Below are positions 9,043 to 17,882 of a stretch of 64,000 nucleotides of DNA, piece by piece. The DNA is from Pusillimonas sp. T7-7. Its GTDB lineage: Bacteria > Pseudomonadota > Gammaproteobacteria > Burkholderiales > Burkholderiaceae_B. The stretch covers positions 2,480,001 through 2,544,000 of the forward strand of contig NC_015458.1 of NCBI RefSeq assembly GCF_000209655.1. The letters are read 5' to 3'. Position 1 is the stretch's first letter. Every line of letters begins with the position of its first letter. The translations under genes were made by a program, and so were the position numbers. The notes beneath the pieces were generated by a model. The model had not been told where the DNA came from and searched no databases. It saw only the letters and a list, made by a program, of their open reading frames with translations.

Positions 9043-11671
9043 ACTCCTGCAGCAGCCGGCACCGCGTCATGAGCGACTGCTCAAGCTTCAGACCCTGTAC
9101 CGTGGCGGTACGGGTCTGAAAAGCGTGCAGATTGGACCCTGTCAGGTCAGTGTCCAGCAGTGTGGCCTGCCGCGCCGAAGCATGCATCAGGTTCGCACCC
9201 CGCCAGCTTGCCTGCACAATGCGGCTATCTGTGAAATCGGCTGCACGCGCCTGCATGCGCCATGCGTCCGTACCCGTCAAGTCGCAGGCCTTGATAAAGG
9301 CCCTGTCCAGGCAGGCCTCGCGCAGATTGGCACGCAGCAGGCAACTGTCTTGCAAACTGGCATCTTCCAGATTGGCGCCTTGCATATTGGCATCACTTAG
9401 CTGTGTGTCCAACAAGGTGCGCAGACCGGGCATGTTGGCCCCGTCGAACTGCGCACGAGAGGCCTGGCAGGCTTGCAAGGTTGTTCCAGTCATATCGGCT
9501 TTGGAAAACAGGGCGCCCTCCATCGCACACTGATGAAAAACCGCTGACTCCAGATTAGCTGCGCTGGCGTCCATGCCCATCATGCGGCAATTATTGAACT
9601 GACAGCGCTTGCCCCTGGCTTGTTTCAGAACAGCGCCGGGAAAATCGCATTCATTGACCTGCGCGTCGGCCCAATTGCTTGCTTCAAGATTGGCATAATC
9701 CAGTGTGCATTCCGTCATACGAACGCGATTAAAGTCTATGCGCTCCATGTGTGCATGACGAAAAGTGCAAGCCTTTATTTGACTGGATTCACAAACGGCT
9801 TCCACTAAAATGGCCTCATCCAGATCGCATTTCTCTATTTGAGCTTCAAACAGCCTGGCGCCGGAAAGCACAGCATTTCTAAAGGTGCATTCGCGCAGCA
9901 CGGCGCGCGTCATATCGGCCCCGCTGAAGTCCAGTCCGCTCAGATCCAGTCCATCCAGCTCCGTCCAGCCCAGCGATTCCTTGCCGGAAAGCCGCATACA
10001 TACCTGCTCGCGGGTCAGCCGTTCGCGCGGGCCTGCGGGCGGTTCGCCCAGATCGCCTTGCGGGCTGCCGTACATACCTGGCACTGCCGCCGCCTGCGCG
10101 TAGGACTCGGCCTTGGCCTGATCAAACTTTGCCTGAAGGCTGTCCGGCATTGCCTCCATTTCTTTATTGAAGGCCAGAAAAGCATCTATGGCCGGCTGCT
10201 TGTCTGGATGACCCTCAGGTAAATAGGACAAGAGCTGAAGAATCTGTGTTTCAGCATCTGGCTCAGCCTGCGTCCGCGCTTTGGCCATCAAGTCATCCAG
10301 ACTCATCCCGAACTTCTCTTTGATCTCCTTGCGCGCCTGCTCCTCTGCCATGGAAAATGTTTGATCAATATGTAATCTCAAGGCAGCGGCAAAGCCGGCT
10401 GCATCTTGTGGTGGATTGAAGGGAAGCCCGGGCTCATCGGGAACAGCCGGTGCTTCTCGTTTCAATTTTTCCAGATCCAGGCCAAGTGCACTCAAGGCCT
10501 TGCCTGCCTCTTGCTCTCCTTCCTTTTCAACCTTATCGATCTCTTGTCGGATGGAATCCGACAAAGCTTGCGCATCAACTTCGTACTGCTTGCGCAAGGC
10601 CTGAACTTCGTCCAGCTGCGCAGGTTCCATGACGGGCACAACGCTGGGGACGAGCTGTTCTTGATCCACGTACTCTTGCCATTGCTTCGACCAATACTCC
10701 AACGGCCGGGGCTCATCAGATAGCGTTTCAACAAATACGGCCAGGCCTTGGATATCCTTGGCATCTTCGCGGCTGACCTCGACCTGGGCACGGTAAAGTA
10801 CGACGGTGCGCTCATCATTGGGAAAGAGCCATACCGTATCCAGATCCATGCCAAGCTCCACATATCGACCAGGATCAGCGACAGTACGCATCAACAAACG
10901 AGGCCGCAACCCAGGCAGCTTGCCACGCACCTCACCCTGCGGATGCATGTTTTCCACACGCCATGCTTCATCACCTCGCCAGTAGCCGTCCTGACACTGG
11001 GCGGCGTCGAAACGGTCGAACCAGCGCGCATTGGTGTCGTCCGGCAACCACGGCAGACGCTTCTCCATCCATACATCATCCAGCGTCCCCAACCACTGAA
11101 GTCGGTGTTCGCTGGCCATGGGATGAGCACCGAGTGCTGCAGTGCGAGGCTGGTCACCAGGCTTGAGCACGGGCGAGGCTGGCCATTCAATGTTAGGCAA
11201 AAACTGATTCTCGCCAGCATCAGGATCAGGAAAATAACCACGACCATGCGGGTTATAGGGCCACTCCGGTCCGCCGTAGGCGTGCCCAAGGCCAATAGGC
11301 ATGCGCTCAAAAGGTTCAGGCTCGCTGGTGCTCCAGCCCACCAGCCCCCGTATCCAGTAGCGGTCTCCCTGTACCAGCAGATGGCTTTCCAGCTTGTCAA
11401 CGCTGGCGCGCACCGTCAGGCCGGTGACGGTCTGGCACTCCGGCGCGCAAGCGCTGCCTGCCACGCCAAAACCGCCCCGAACCTTCTTTTCACCCAAATC
11501 GAAAGGCTCGTCGAGAAACTGCGGCGCCAGCCATTTCCATGCATCCTGCTCCTTGAGTCGGGCATGATCGCTTTCGCAAGCGAAACCTACCGTCACCGTC
11601 AGCATGGGCTTGCCTGCCAGGCTTGCATAGCCCAGCATCAGCATGGTGTCGTCAGGCTTGTAGATATGCAC
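9029..11671 (-). CDS. DUF2169 T6SS adaptor fused to a pentapeptide-repeat domain
   Basis: The 880-residue product has three parts. Residues 1-330 resemble DUF2169 (MHIYKPDDTMLMLGYASLAG start, AYGGPEWPYNPHGRGY in the middle). DUF2169 proteins are adaptors that help to mount effectors on VgrG through DUF4150/PAAR proteins, as described for the Agrobacterium tde2-vgrG2 locus. Residues 370-560 are charged, partly helical linker. Residues 575-870 are pentapeptide repeats (LDLSGLDFSGADMTRAVL onward). It starts 9 bp after vgrG and ends inside the next pentapeptide gene. The usual downstream partner, a toxin gene with its immunity gene, is absent. Domain calls are by eye. Confidence 0.87.
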   Translation of the reverse strand: MHIYKPDDTMLMLGYASLAGKPMLTVTVGFACESDHARLKEQDAWKWLAPQFLDEPFDLGEKKVRGGFGVAGSACAPECQTVTGLTVRASVDKLESHLLVQGDRYWIRGLVGWSTSEPEPFERMPIGLGHAYGGPEWPYNPHGRGYFPDPDAGENQFLPNIEWPASPVLKPGDQPRTAALGAHPMASEHRLQWLGTLDDVWMEKRLPWLPDDTNARWFDRFDAAQCQDGYWRGDEAWRVENMHPQGEVRGKLPGLRPRLLMRTVADPGRYVELGMDLDTVWLFPNDERTVVLYRAQVEVSREDAKDIQGLAVFVETLSDEPRPLEYWSKQWQEYVDQEQLVPSVVPVMEPAQLDEVQALRKQYEVDAQALSDSIRQEIDKVEKEGEQEAGKALSALGLDLEKLKREAPAVPDEPGLPFNPPQDAAGFAAALRLHIDQTFSMAEEQARKEIKEKFGMSLDDLMAKARTQAEPDAETQILQLLSYLPEGHPDKQPAIDAFLAFNKEMEAMPDSLQAKFDQAKAESYAQAAAVPGMYGSPQGDLGEPPAGPRERLTREQVCMRLSGKESLGWTELDGLDLSGLDFSGADMTRAVLRECTFRNAVLSGARLFEAQIEKCDLDEAILVEAVCESSQIKACTFRHAHMERIDFNRVRMTECTLDYANLEASNWADAQVNECDFPGAVLKQARGKRCQFNNCRMMGMDASAANLESAVFHQCAMEGALFSKADMTGTTLQACQASRAQFDGANMPGLRTLLDTQLSDANMQGANLEDASLQDSCLLRANLREACLDRAFIKACDLTGTDAWRMQARAADFTDSRIVQASWRGANLMHASARQATLLDTDLTGSNLHAFQTRTATVQGLKLEQSLMTRCRLLQEYDHG

Positions 11672-11680
11672 CTCGTCCTC

Positions 11681-14176
11681 CTAGCCTAGCTTTATCAGTG
11701 CGCTTACCATTTCCGTCATGGTTTCGCCGTTGAATCTCAACACTGGGGCCGAAAGTTCCGTATTGACGCTGTTCAGGTCGATCTTGGACGGGCCGCAAGT
11801 GACATTCACCACGAAGTCACTCTCGATATACGTAGCATGCCTGGACTTGATGGTGGTGCTCCCCCCCGCCAGGGTCGAATCGAGAAGATCTATGGAAAGG
11901 TAGGACTGCGATTGCCCTATCGTGACGGAAGGACTTTTGACCTCGTAGCTAACGAAAGCATTGGTTTCGTACGTCAGCGAGTTGTTCGTAATTTCCTCGG
12001 AATGGGAGTTTTCTTCCAGGCACCAGCGCTTCCAGCTTTTCTTAAGCGTGGAGGACCAGGCGGTGCACTCCTGCTTTCGTACGAACTTCCACTCTTTTGC
12101 CGGTCCGAATGTAAAATCCGCGCTCGCACTGATGCAAGCCTCGGCCTTCGCTCCTACAAAGAGCTCAGATGCAAGCCCAAAGGTTGCGGACACATCGAGC
12201 CCTTCCATGACCTCGACCTTTCCGCCTATGTAATTCCCCACATTGAGCGCCATCGTATTTTCAATGACAGCATGGCCGTTAGGGCTGCTCAACTCCCAGT
12301 CCACTTTATTGGAAATAAAATCCTTGCCTCCTGCGCAGATCGTCAATTTTCCTGGCACTTCAATCAATATGCTTTCGCCGGAATAGATCTCTCCGTTTGC
12401 GGCCGTGGTCAGCAGGAAACCTTCCTTCCCGTCTGCTTCTTCGGGTGCGCCCAGATTCAGCTTTGCCTCGGCAGTGGGCGCAGAAATCGTCACGCGAGAA
12501 TCATCAGCCTCATAACCCTCGGGATTGCTCTCGACGTCAGAAGACTCATCCCCTTCCTCTTCGGATGCAGAAGTGAGTTGTACAGCTGAAGCGCCATCCA
12601 GAAAGGTAAAGCCGGTACCCCCAGGTGTACGCAATACATGCTCGCGCGGGTTGGCCTGGTTGACGACGCTGGGGGCTTCGGCATTGGGCAAGGACCCCAC
12701 AATGACCGGCATGTCGGGGTCGCCGTTCAGAAAAGCAATCAGCACTTCGGTTCCCTCGCGCAGCGGGAAATGCATGCCCGCTGCAGCCAGGCCTTTCTGG
12801 GAAGCGCCGGCAGCGTACGGAGTACTCAAACGCAGCCAGGCCGAGTTGCGGTAGCTGTCGTAGCGCTGGCGCGTAAAGGCCAGCCTCACTTTGTAGCGCC
12901 CCTGATCGTCCGGCTGGGCATAGCGCTTGGCGCCGGCCTCGTCATCCATATCTACGAAGCCCGACATCAAGCGCGTCACGCGTGGCACTGGCGTTCTACG
13001 TTCAGGACGAAACTGTACGGGATCATCTTGCCGGGCCTGGTCGCGCCAGCGAGGCAAAGCGGTAAAGCGCGCCAGATAGGACGGCGTATCACTGCCGGGC
13101 GCGGTGTCCAGCGTCTGCGTCCCCTGATGCTCAACCTGGACGATGTAATACTGACTGGTATCGGCCGCTTGTTGAAACACCGATACCGCCAGGAAGCGGC
13201 CCGCATTCACGCCAGGGGTTCGCGCATCGCCCTGTACACCCAGGCTTTGGCAGGCCAGCTCCTGGGCCCGCCAGCGCGCCAACGTGTCACCCGGCACGCC
13301 ATTGGCGCCAGTGCTGTCGCTGTCGAGCACGGCAAAATGGTCGGCGGCGCTGTAGATTTCGCCTTGGCCAGGATAAGAGGCAGGTACATCGGCTCCTGCT
13401 TGCAGATGAAGCAGCGTGTTCTGGGGTTCGTGCAGCGCACGCAGCGAGACTGCGGCGGGACGCATGGTTACTCTTCTGTCCATGCGGGTCAGCACGATCT
13501 GGCGCGTATCCGGATCCAGCACACCCTTGGGATAATAGATGGCGTTGTCCACTTGTGCTGGCTGCTGAGATGCATCATTCGCAAAGACGATAGACTCACG
13601 ATCCTCGCCCTGTTCGAACCAGAAGTACACGCCGTAGTACTCGAGCTTGCGCATCAGGAAATCCAGGCAACTTTCTTCAAACTGACACACAAACGGGCGG
13701 CGCATGGACGACAGGTCTTGCCCCTGTACCGCTATCCGGTAATCGTAAGGAGAGTCATCGCTGAAGTATTTTTCGGAAAGCTGCCCTTGCCGAAGCAGGC
13801 TTTCGATCAGATCATCCAACTGTTGGTCCAGATAGATATCCGACCACTGGCGCAAAGCCAGACGCACCAGTCGTGGTTCGAGTACCAGTTGATAGTAGTC
13901 ATAAACTTCATCATGACCATGCTCTGAGCCCTGGGTGATGATGCCATGCCACCGCGCAACAGAACCATCGGGTCGGCGCAGGCTGAGCGTGGCCGGCTTG
14001 TCCAGCAGGCTCTCAAGCTGCAGGCTGGCGCCGCGCACGGCTATGGTGATGTCGAAGCGATAGGGTCGTGAAACCGCCTCGGTACCGTGCCATTGCGTAA
14101 CCAGAATATCCTCTTTGGGAAGCAACTCCTGCAGCGCTTGGCACTGCAAAGAGTAATCGAAGATACTGTCAGTCAT
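11681..14176 (-). CDS. vgrG: T6SS needle-spike protein VgrG (TssI)
   Basis: VgrG forms the trimeric spike on the Hcp tube. The 831-residue protein has the gp27-like N-terminal part (MRKLEYYGVYFWFEQGEDRESIVF around residues 180-205), the OB-fold gp5-like part (GEIYSAADHF; REGTEVLIAFLNGDPDMPVIVGSLPN near residues 465-490), and a long beta-helical C-terminus. An acidic insert (EEEGDESSDVESNPEGYEADD) precedes the tail. The tail (about residues 590-831) is unlike a standard needle, with KQECTAWSSTLKKSWKRWC and visibly lower G+C than the rest. The ATG overlaps the tssH stop. No known toxin domain is evident, so it is probably a structural spike serving the downstream loading module. Confidence 0.95.
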   Translation of the reverse strand: MTDSIFDYSLQCQALQELLPKEDILVTQWHGTEAVSRPYRFDITIAVRGASLQLESLLDKPATLSLRRPDGSVARWHGIITQGSEHGHDEVYDYYQLVLEPRLVRLALRQWSDIYLDQQLDDLIESLLRQGQLSEKYFSDDSPYDYRIAVQGQDLSSMRRPFVCQFEESCLDFLMRKLEYYGVYFWFEQGEDRESIVFANDASQQPAQVDNAIYYPKGVLDPDTRQIVLTRMDRRVTMRPAAVSLRALHEPQNTLLHLQAGADVPASYPGQGEIYSAADHFAVLDSDSTGANGVPGDTLARWRAQELACQSLGVQGDARTPGVNAGRFLAVSVFQQAADTSQYYIVQVEHQGTQTLDTAPGSDTPSYLARFTALPRWRDQARQDDPVQFRPERRTPVPRVTRLMSGFVDMDDEAGAKRYAQPDDQGRYKVRLAFTRQRYDSYRNSAWLRLSTPYAAGASQKGLAAAGMHFPLREGTEVLIAFLNGDPDMPVIVGSLPNAEAPSVVNQANPREHVLRTPGGTGFTFLDGASAVQLTSASEEEGDESSDVESNPEGYEADDSRVTISAPTAEAKLNLGAPEEADGKEGFLLTTAANGEIYSGESILIEVPGKLTICAGGKDFISNKVDWELSSPNGHAVIENTMALNVGNYIGGKVEVMEGLDVSATFGLASELFVGAKAEACISASADFTFGPAKEWKFVRKQECTAWSSTLKKSWKRWCLEENSHSEEITNNSLTYETNAFVSYEVKSPSVTIGQSQSYLSIDLLDSTLAGGSTTIKSRHATYIESDFVVNVTCGPSKIDLNSVNTELSAPVLRFNGETMTEMVSALIKLG

Positions 14177-16845
14177 GATGCGGCTTCCTTCATTTCATCA
14201 TCTTGTTCAGCCGCCATGGCCGGTGCATCGGCATCTTGCATCGATTCAATAAGCCAATCGCCGCTCTTGGACGGACTGATATGCAAGGTCGACAAGACAC
14301 GACCCTCTGCCATGGCCGACAGGATGAGATCGGACAGTGCGGGCGTCAGGCTTTTCGCCAAAATGAAGTCAATATTGCGCGCACCGCTGTCCACTTCGGT
14401 GCACCGTGCGGCAATGGTTTCCGACACGTCGTCAGCAAAGTTCAGTGCGATGTGGTTGGCTGCGGCCAGACGCTGTGCCAGACGGCCCAGCTTCAAATCG
14501 ACAATGCCCTTCAGGTAGGCAGGCGGCAGTGTGTAATAAGGCACGACCGTCATGCGGGCCAGCAGTGCCGGCTTGAAGTATTTGGCCAGCAAGGGGTGTA
14601 TGGCTTCAGACACGGTGTCGGGATCAGGCCGTTCTTCACTGGTCAGGTTCTGGATTTCATCTGTGGCCAGGTTGCTGGTCAGGAACACCACCGTATTGCT
14701 GAAGTCGATGATGCGGCCTTCACCATCAGACAATGTGCCCTTGTCGAACACCTGATAGAAGAGATTGAGTACGTCGGGATGGGCCTTTTCCACTTCGTCC
14801 AGCAGCACAACTGAATAAGGCCTTTTGCGCACGGCCTCGGTGAGAATGCCGCCTTCGCCGTAGCCCACATAACCGGGAGGCGAACCCACCAGGCGGCTGA
14901 CGGTATGCTTTTCCTGGAATTCACTCATATTCACTGATACCAGCGACTGCTCGCCACCAAACAGCTGGTCGGCAACGGCCAAGGCGGTTTCCGTCTTGCC
15001 TACACCCGATGGGCCAACCAGCAGAAAGATGCCCATGGGCTGACGCGGGTCACGCAAGCCCGACTGCGCTGCCTTGACGGCGGCCGTGATCTTGTCCACG
15101 GCGTGGTCCTGACCGCGTATGCGGGCCTTGATATTGTCGGCCAAAGACAAGATGCCCCCAACAGCGTCACGCTGCATCTTGCCCAAGGGTACGCCGGTCC
15201 AGTCCGATACCACGCGAGCGACCGCGTCGGGATCTGTCTCGATGAAGATCAAGGGATCGCCGTCTTGCAGTTCGATCAAGCTGTCGCGCGCGGCCTGCAG
15301 TTGCTCCTGCAAACCAGCGTCGTCGGGTGAGTCGTCTATTTTCTTGCGTAAGGCAATGACGTCATCAACAGCCGTCTTCTGCGCCTGCCAGCGGTCATGC
15401 AAGGCGTCGTGCCGAGCCTGCACCTCGGCGCTCTCCTGGGCAATCGCTACCAGGCGATCGCTGTGGGCGCCCGGGTTGTAGCCGGTCTCGCGTTGCAAGG
15501 CGGCGCGCTCGCGTTCCAGGCCGGCCAATTGGCGTTCGAGCCGCTCCAGTTCCGCTGGCTTGATACCCATGCCTATACGTACTCGAGCCGCTGCCGTATC
15601 AAGCAAATCGACCGCCTTGTCGGGCAGCAGGCGGCCAGTGATATAACGGCTGGCCAGTTCTGCGGCGGCAACAATGGCATCGTCACGCACGATCACGCCG
15701 TGGGCGGCTTCGTAATTGTCTTTCAGGCCACGCAAGATCTGAACCGCCGTCGCCACATCGGGCTCGTCAAGCTTGACCACCTGGAAGCGCCGAGCCAAGG
15801 CCGGGTCTTTCTCGAAGTACTTTTTGTATTCCGACCAGGTCGTGGCGGCAATGGTACGCAGTTCGCCACGCGCCAAAGCGGGTTTGAGCAGGTTGGCGGC
15901 ATCGCCGCCCCCAGTCTGGCCGCCTGCGCCAATCAACATATGCGCCTCATCGATGAACAGGATAATGGACTGCGTCGATGCCTTCACTTCATCGATCACG
16001 CCGCGGAGACGCTTTTCAAACTCTCCCTTGACGCTGGCGCCGGCCTCGAGCAGGCCCAGGTCCAAACCCAGCAGGCGCGTACCACGCAGGAATTCGGGGA
16101 CATCATCCTGCACAATACGCAAGGCCAGGCCTTCAACCACGGCGGTCTTGCCCACCCCCGGCTCGCCCACGCATATGGGGTTGTTTTTGCGACGCCTGGC
16201 CAGAATGTCGACCATTTGCCGGATCTCGGCGTCACGCCCGAACACCGGGTCGATTTTTCCCGCTGCAGCCTTGGCCGTGAAATCTTCGCAAAACTGGCTG
16301 ATGGCTTCTTCACCGCGCGGCGCCGTGGCTCCTGCGCCTGCCGGCTTGTCGCCGCCATGCAGATCAACCTCTGGCGAACCGGCCGTAATGTCATCGAAAT
16401 GACTGGCCAAGGCCTCCCGCGATACACCTCGTAAAGTATCGACCCACTGCGTGCCGGCGCCGTAATAGCTCAATCGCGCAATCAACGCCAATAACAGGGC
16501 GCCACTGCGCACCCGGCTTTCGCCCAGGGTAATGGACGATACAAGCCACGATTCCTGCACCCATTCGGTCAACAGCCCTGCAAACACCGGTCGCCCCGGA
16601 TTGCCATTCTTGAGCTGAGCTAGGCTGTCATCCAGTTGCGCCCCCAGGCGCAGAGGGTCCACATCGAAATGGGAAAGAATACGCCCCGTGTCGCTGTTCA
16701 CGTCATCCAGCAGGCGACGCAACATATGCTCGACACTGATTTCGTAGTGATTACGAGCCAGTGTCAAGCCTGCGGCGCCTTCCAGTGCGGCTGAACAATA
16801 GGAATTCAGACGTGCGAACAAGGGTTTCAGTTCTACGAGCATCAT
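14173..16845 (-). CDS. tssH: T6SS sheath-recycling AAA+ ATPase TssH (ClpV)
   Basis: ClpV disassembles the contracted TssB/TssC sheath. The 890-residue protein has a Clp-N domain (residues 1-160), a first AAA module with Walker A GEPGVGKTA near residue 225 and Walker B IILFIDEAHML, a ClpB-like middle coil (ELERLERQLAGLERERAAL), and a second AAA module with Walker A GPSGVGKTET near residue 607 and VVLLDEVEKAHPDV. All ATPase motifs look intact. It overlaps both neighbours by 4 bp (ATGA-type junctions with tssG and vgrG). The final residues are acidic. Confidence 0.97.
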   Translation of the reverse strand: MMLVELKPLFARLNSYCSAALEGAAGLTLARNHYEISVEHMLRRLLDDVNSDTGRILSHFDVDPLRLGAQLDDSLAQLKNGNPGRPVFAGLLTEWVQESWLVSSITLGESRVRSGALLLALIARLSYYGAGTQWVDTLRGVSREALASHFDDITAGSPEVDLHGGDKPAGAGATAPRGEEAISQFCEDFTAKAAAGKIDPVFGRDAEIRQMVDILARRRKNNPICVGEPGVGKTAVVEGLALRIVQDDVPEFLRGTRLLGLDLGLLEAGASVKGEFEKRLRGVIDEVKASTQSIILFIDEAHMLIGAGGQTGGGDAANLLKPALARGELRTIAATTWSEYKKYFEKDPALARRFQVVKLDEPDVATAVQILRGLKDNYEAAHGVIVRDDAIVAAAELASRYITGRLLPDKAVDLLDTAAARVRIGMGIKPAELERLERQLAGLERERAALQRETGYNPGAHSDRLVAIAQESAEVQARHDALHDRWQAQKTAVDDVIALRKKIDDSPDDAGLQEQLQAARDSLIELQDGDPLIFIETDPDAVARVVSDWTGVPLGKMQRDAVGGILSLADNIKARIRGQDHAVDKITAAVKAAQSGLRDPRQPMGIFLLVGPSGVGKTETALAVADQLFGGEQSLVSVNMSEFQEKHTVSRLVGSPPGYVGYGEGGILTEAVRKRPYSVVLLDEVEKAHPDVLNLFYQVFDKGTLSDGEGRIIDFSNTVVFLTSNLATDEIQNLTSEERPDPDTVSEAIHPLLAKYFKPALLARMTVVPYYTLPPAYLKGIVDLKLGRLAQRLAAANHIALNFADDVSETIAARCTEVDSGARNIDFILAKSLTPALSDLILSAMAEGRVLSTLHISPSKSGDWLIESMQDADAPAMAAEQDDEMKEAAS

Positions 16846-17882
16846 GATGGGACTCTCTGGTTTTGTAAGCGTTTTTCAAGATCGATGACGGGCAGGAAGA
16901 CTTCATCTTCAGTCCGGCCTGGAGAATCTGCAGCGCCAGCGACAGCTTCGGGCAGCCAGGTATTCAGACCCAGGCTGTTCCAGCCTCCACCCAGCGCTGC
17001 GGGTACGCGCTGGGCTGGCTCTACACGCAAGCCCAGCACGCAGGAAATGGGGCCTTGCACATAATGCGAAATAGCCTGCGTCACCCTGGCGTGCAAGTCT
17101 TTGCCAGGCAGGAGGCGTTCGAATAGCACAGCGGGCATGGGGCCGGCGTGTATATAGGCTTGTCCTGTGCGCTCAGCGACCTGGCTGCCCAGCAGCGCTT
17201 CGTTGCCCAGGCTGCAAGCCTGCTTGCCCAGACACGTGCGATCAGCAAAGGGAATGGACACCGTACGGGGCACGCAAGGCTCGACCCAAACGTTCAGGCC
17301 ATCAAGCAGGCCCGACACCAATGCCTGCAGGCCCAGCGCTGAGCGCGGATACTGATTGAAGTTGCCCGCATGAGGCAGCAGCGCTCGCAGATTGCTTGAA
17401 GCTGCGGTGCCAGTGTCGCGATGCAAGCCCAGCAAGGCCATCAGCTGATTCAGCCGTGCGCCGTCCTGCTGCTCCACCACCGCAAGCCAGATGCGGTTCT
17501 TCTCCCAGGCCTTGAACAGCATGGGATAGAGCGCGGCATGCAAGATATCCAGAAAGTCACGTGAGTTCGTCGTACCAGCAAGCTGCTCGTCGATCAGATC
17601 TTCCGTATAGAAAGTGGGCAGAGGCGACGTCACCCCATATAGGCCGAAGAAATTGGCCGTGATGCGCAGCATGTCGTCTTCACGCACGATGCTGTCTATA
17701 TCGCTCTCGGGAAACGACAGATTCAGCGCCGGACGCACACGCACGGATCGCTCAAAGGCTTCTTCGCCCAGACGCAGCCGCAACAGGCGCAGCGCCTGGA
17801 AGAAGGCGTAGCGAGGCCCGTCAGCCAACAAGGGCTCTATATTCGCTAAAGCAGGCGATAGCGACCGATCTTCGCGGGCCAT
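16842..17882 (-). CDS. tssG: T6SS baseplate wedge protein TssG
   Basis: TssG pairs with TssF in the baseplate wedge. The 346-residue product has the family opening (RYAFFQALRLLRLRLGEEAF, residues 25-44), the NLSFPESDI segment, NFFGLYGVTSPLPTFYTEDL, and the expected overall length. Its start lies 37 bp inside the 3' end of tssF, in a different frame, and its stop overlaps the tssH start. The C-terminal 30 residues are a charged tail (SPGRTEDEVFLPVIDLEKRL). Order F-G-H is standard for T6SS operons. Confidence 0.95.
   Translation of the reverse strand: MAREDRSLSPALANIEPLLADGPRYAFFQALRLLRLRLGEEAFERSVRVRPALNLSFPESDIDSIVREDDMLRITANFFGLYGVTSPLPTFYTEDLIDEQLAGTTNSRDFLDILHAALYPMLFKAWEKNRIWLAVVEQQDGARLNQLMALLGLHRDTGTAASSNLRALLPHAGNFNQYPRSALGLQALVSGLLDGLNVWVEPCVPRTVSIPFADRTCLGKQACSLGNEALLGSQVAERTGQAYIHAGPMPAVLFERLLPGKDLHARVTQAISHYVQGPISCVLGLRVEPAQRVPAALGGGWNSLGLNTWLPEAVAGAADSPGRTEDEVFLPVIDLEKRLQNQRVPS

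Noticed and set aside
8100..10050. Short-period DNA repeats that might suggest a repeat array or CRISPR
   Set aside because: The period is 15 bases with drifting sequence, explained by pentapeptide codons; there are no identical repeats with unique spacers.
12638..13927. Long plus-strand frame (429 codons) over vgrG
   Set aside because: It is an antisense shadow of a conserved coding sequence in G+C-rich DNA, without recognisable motifs.
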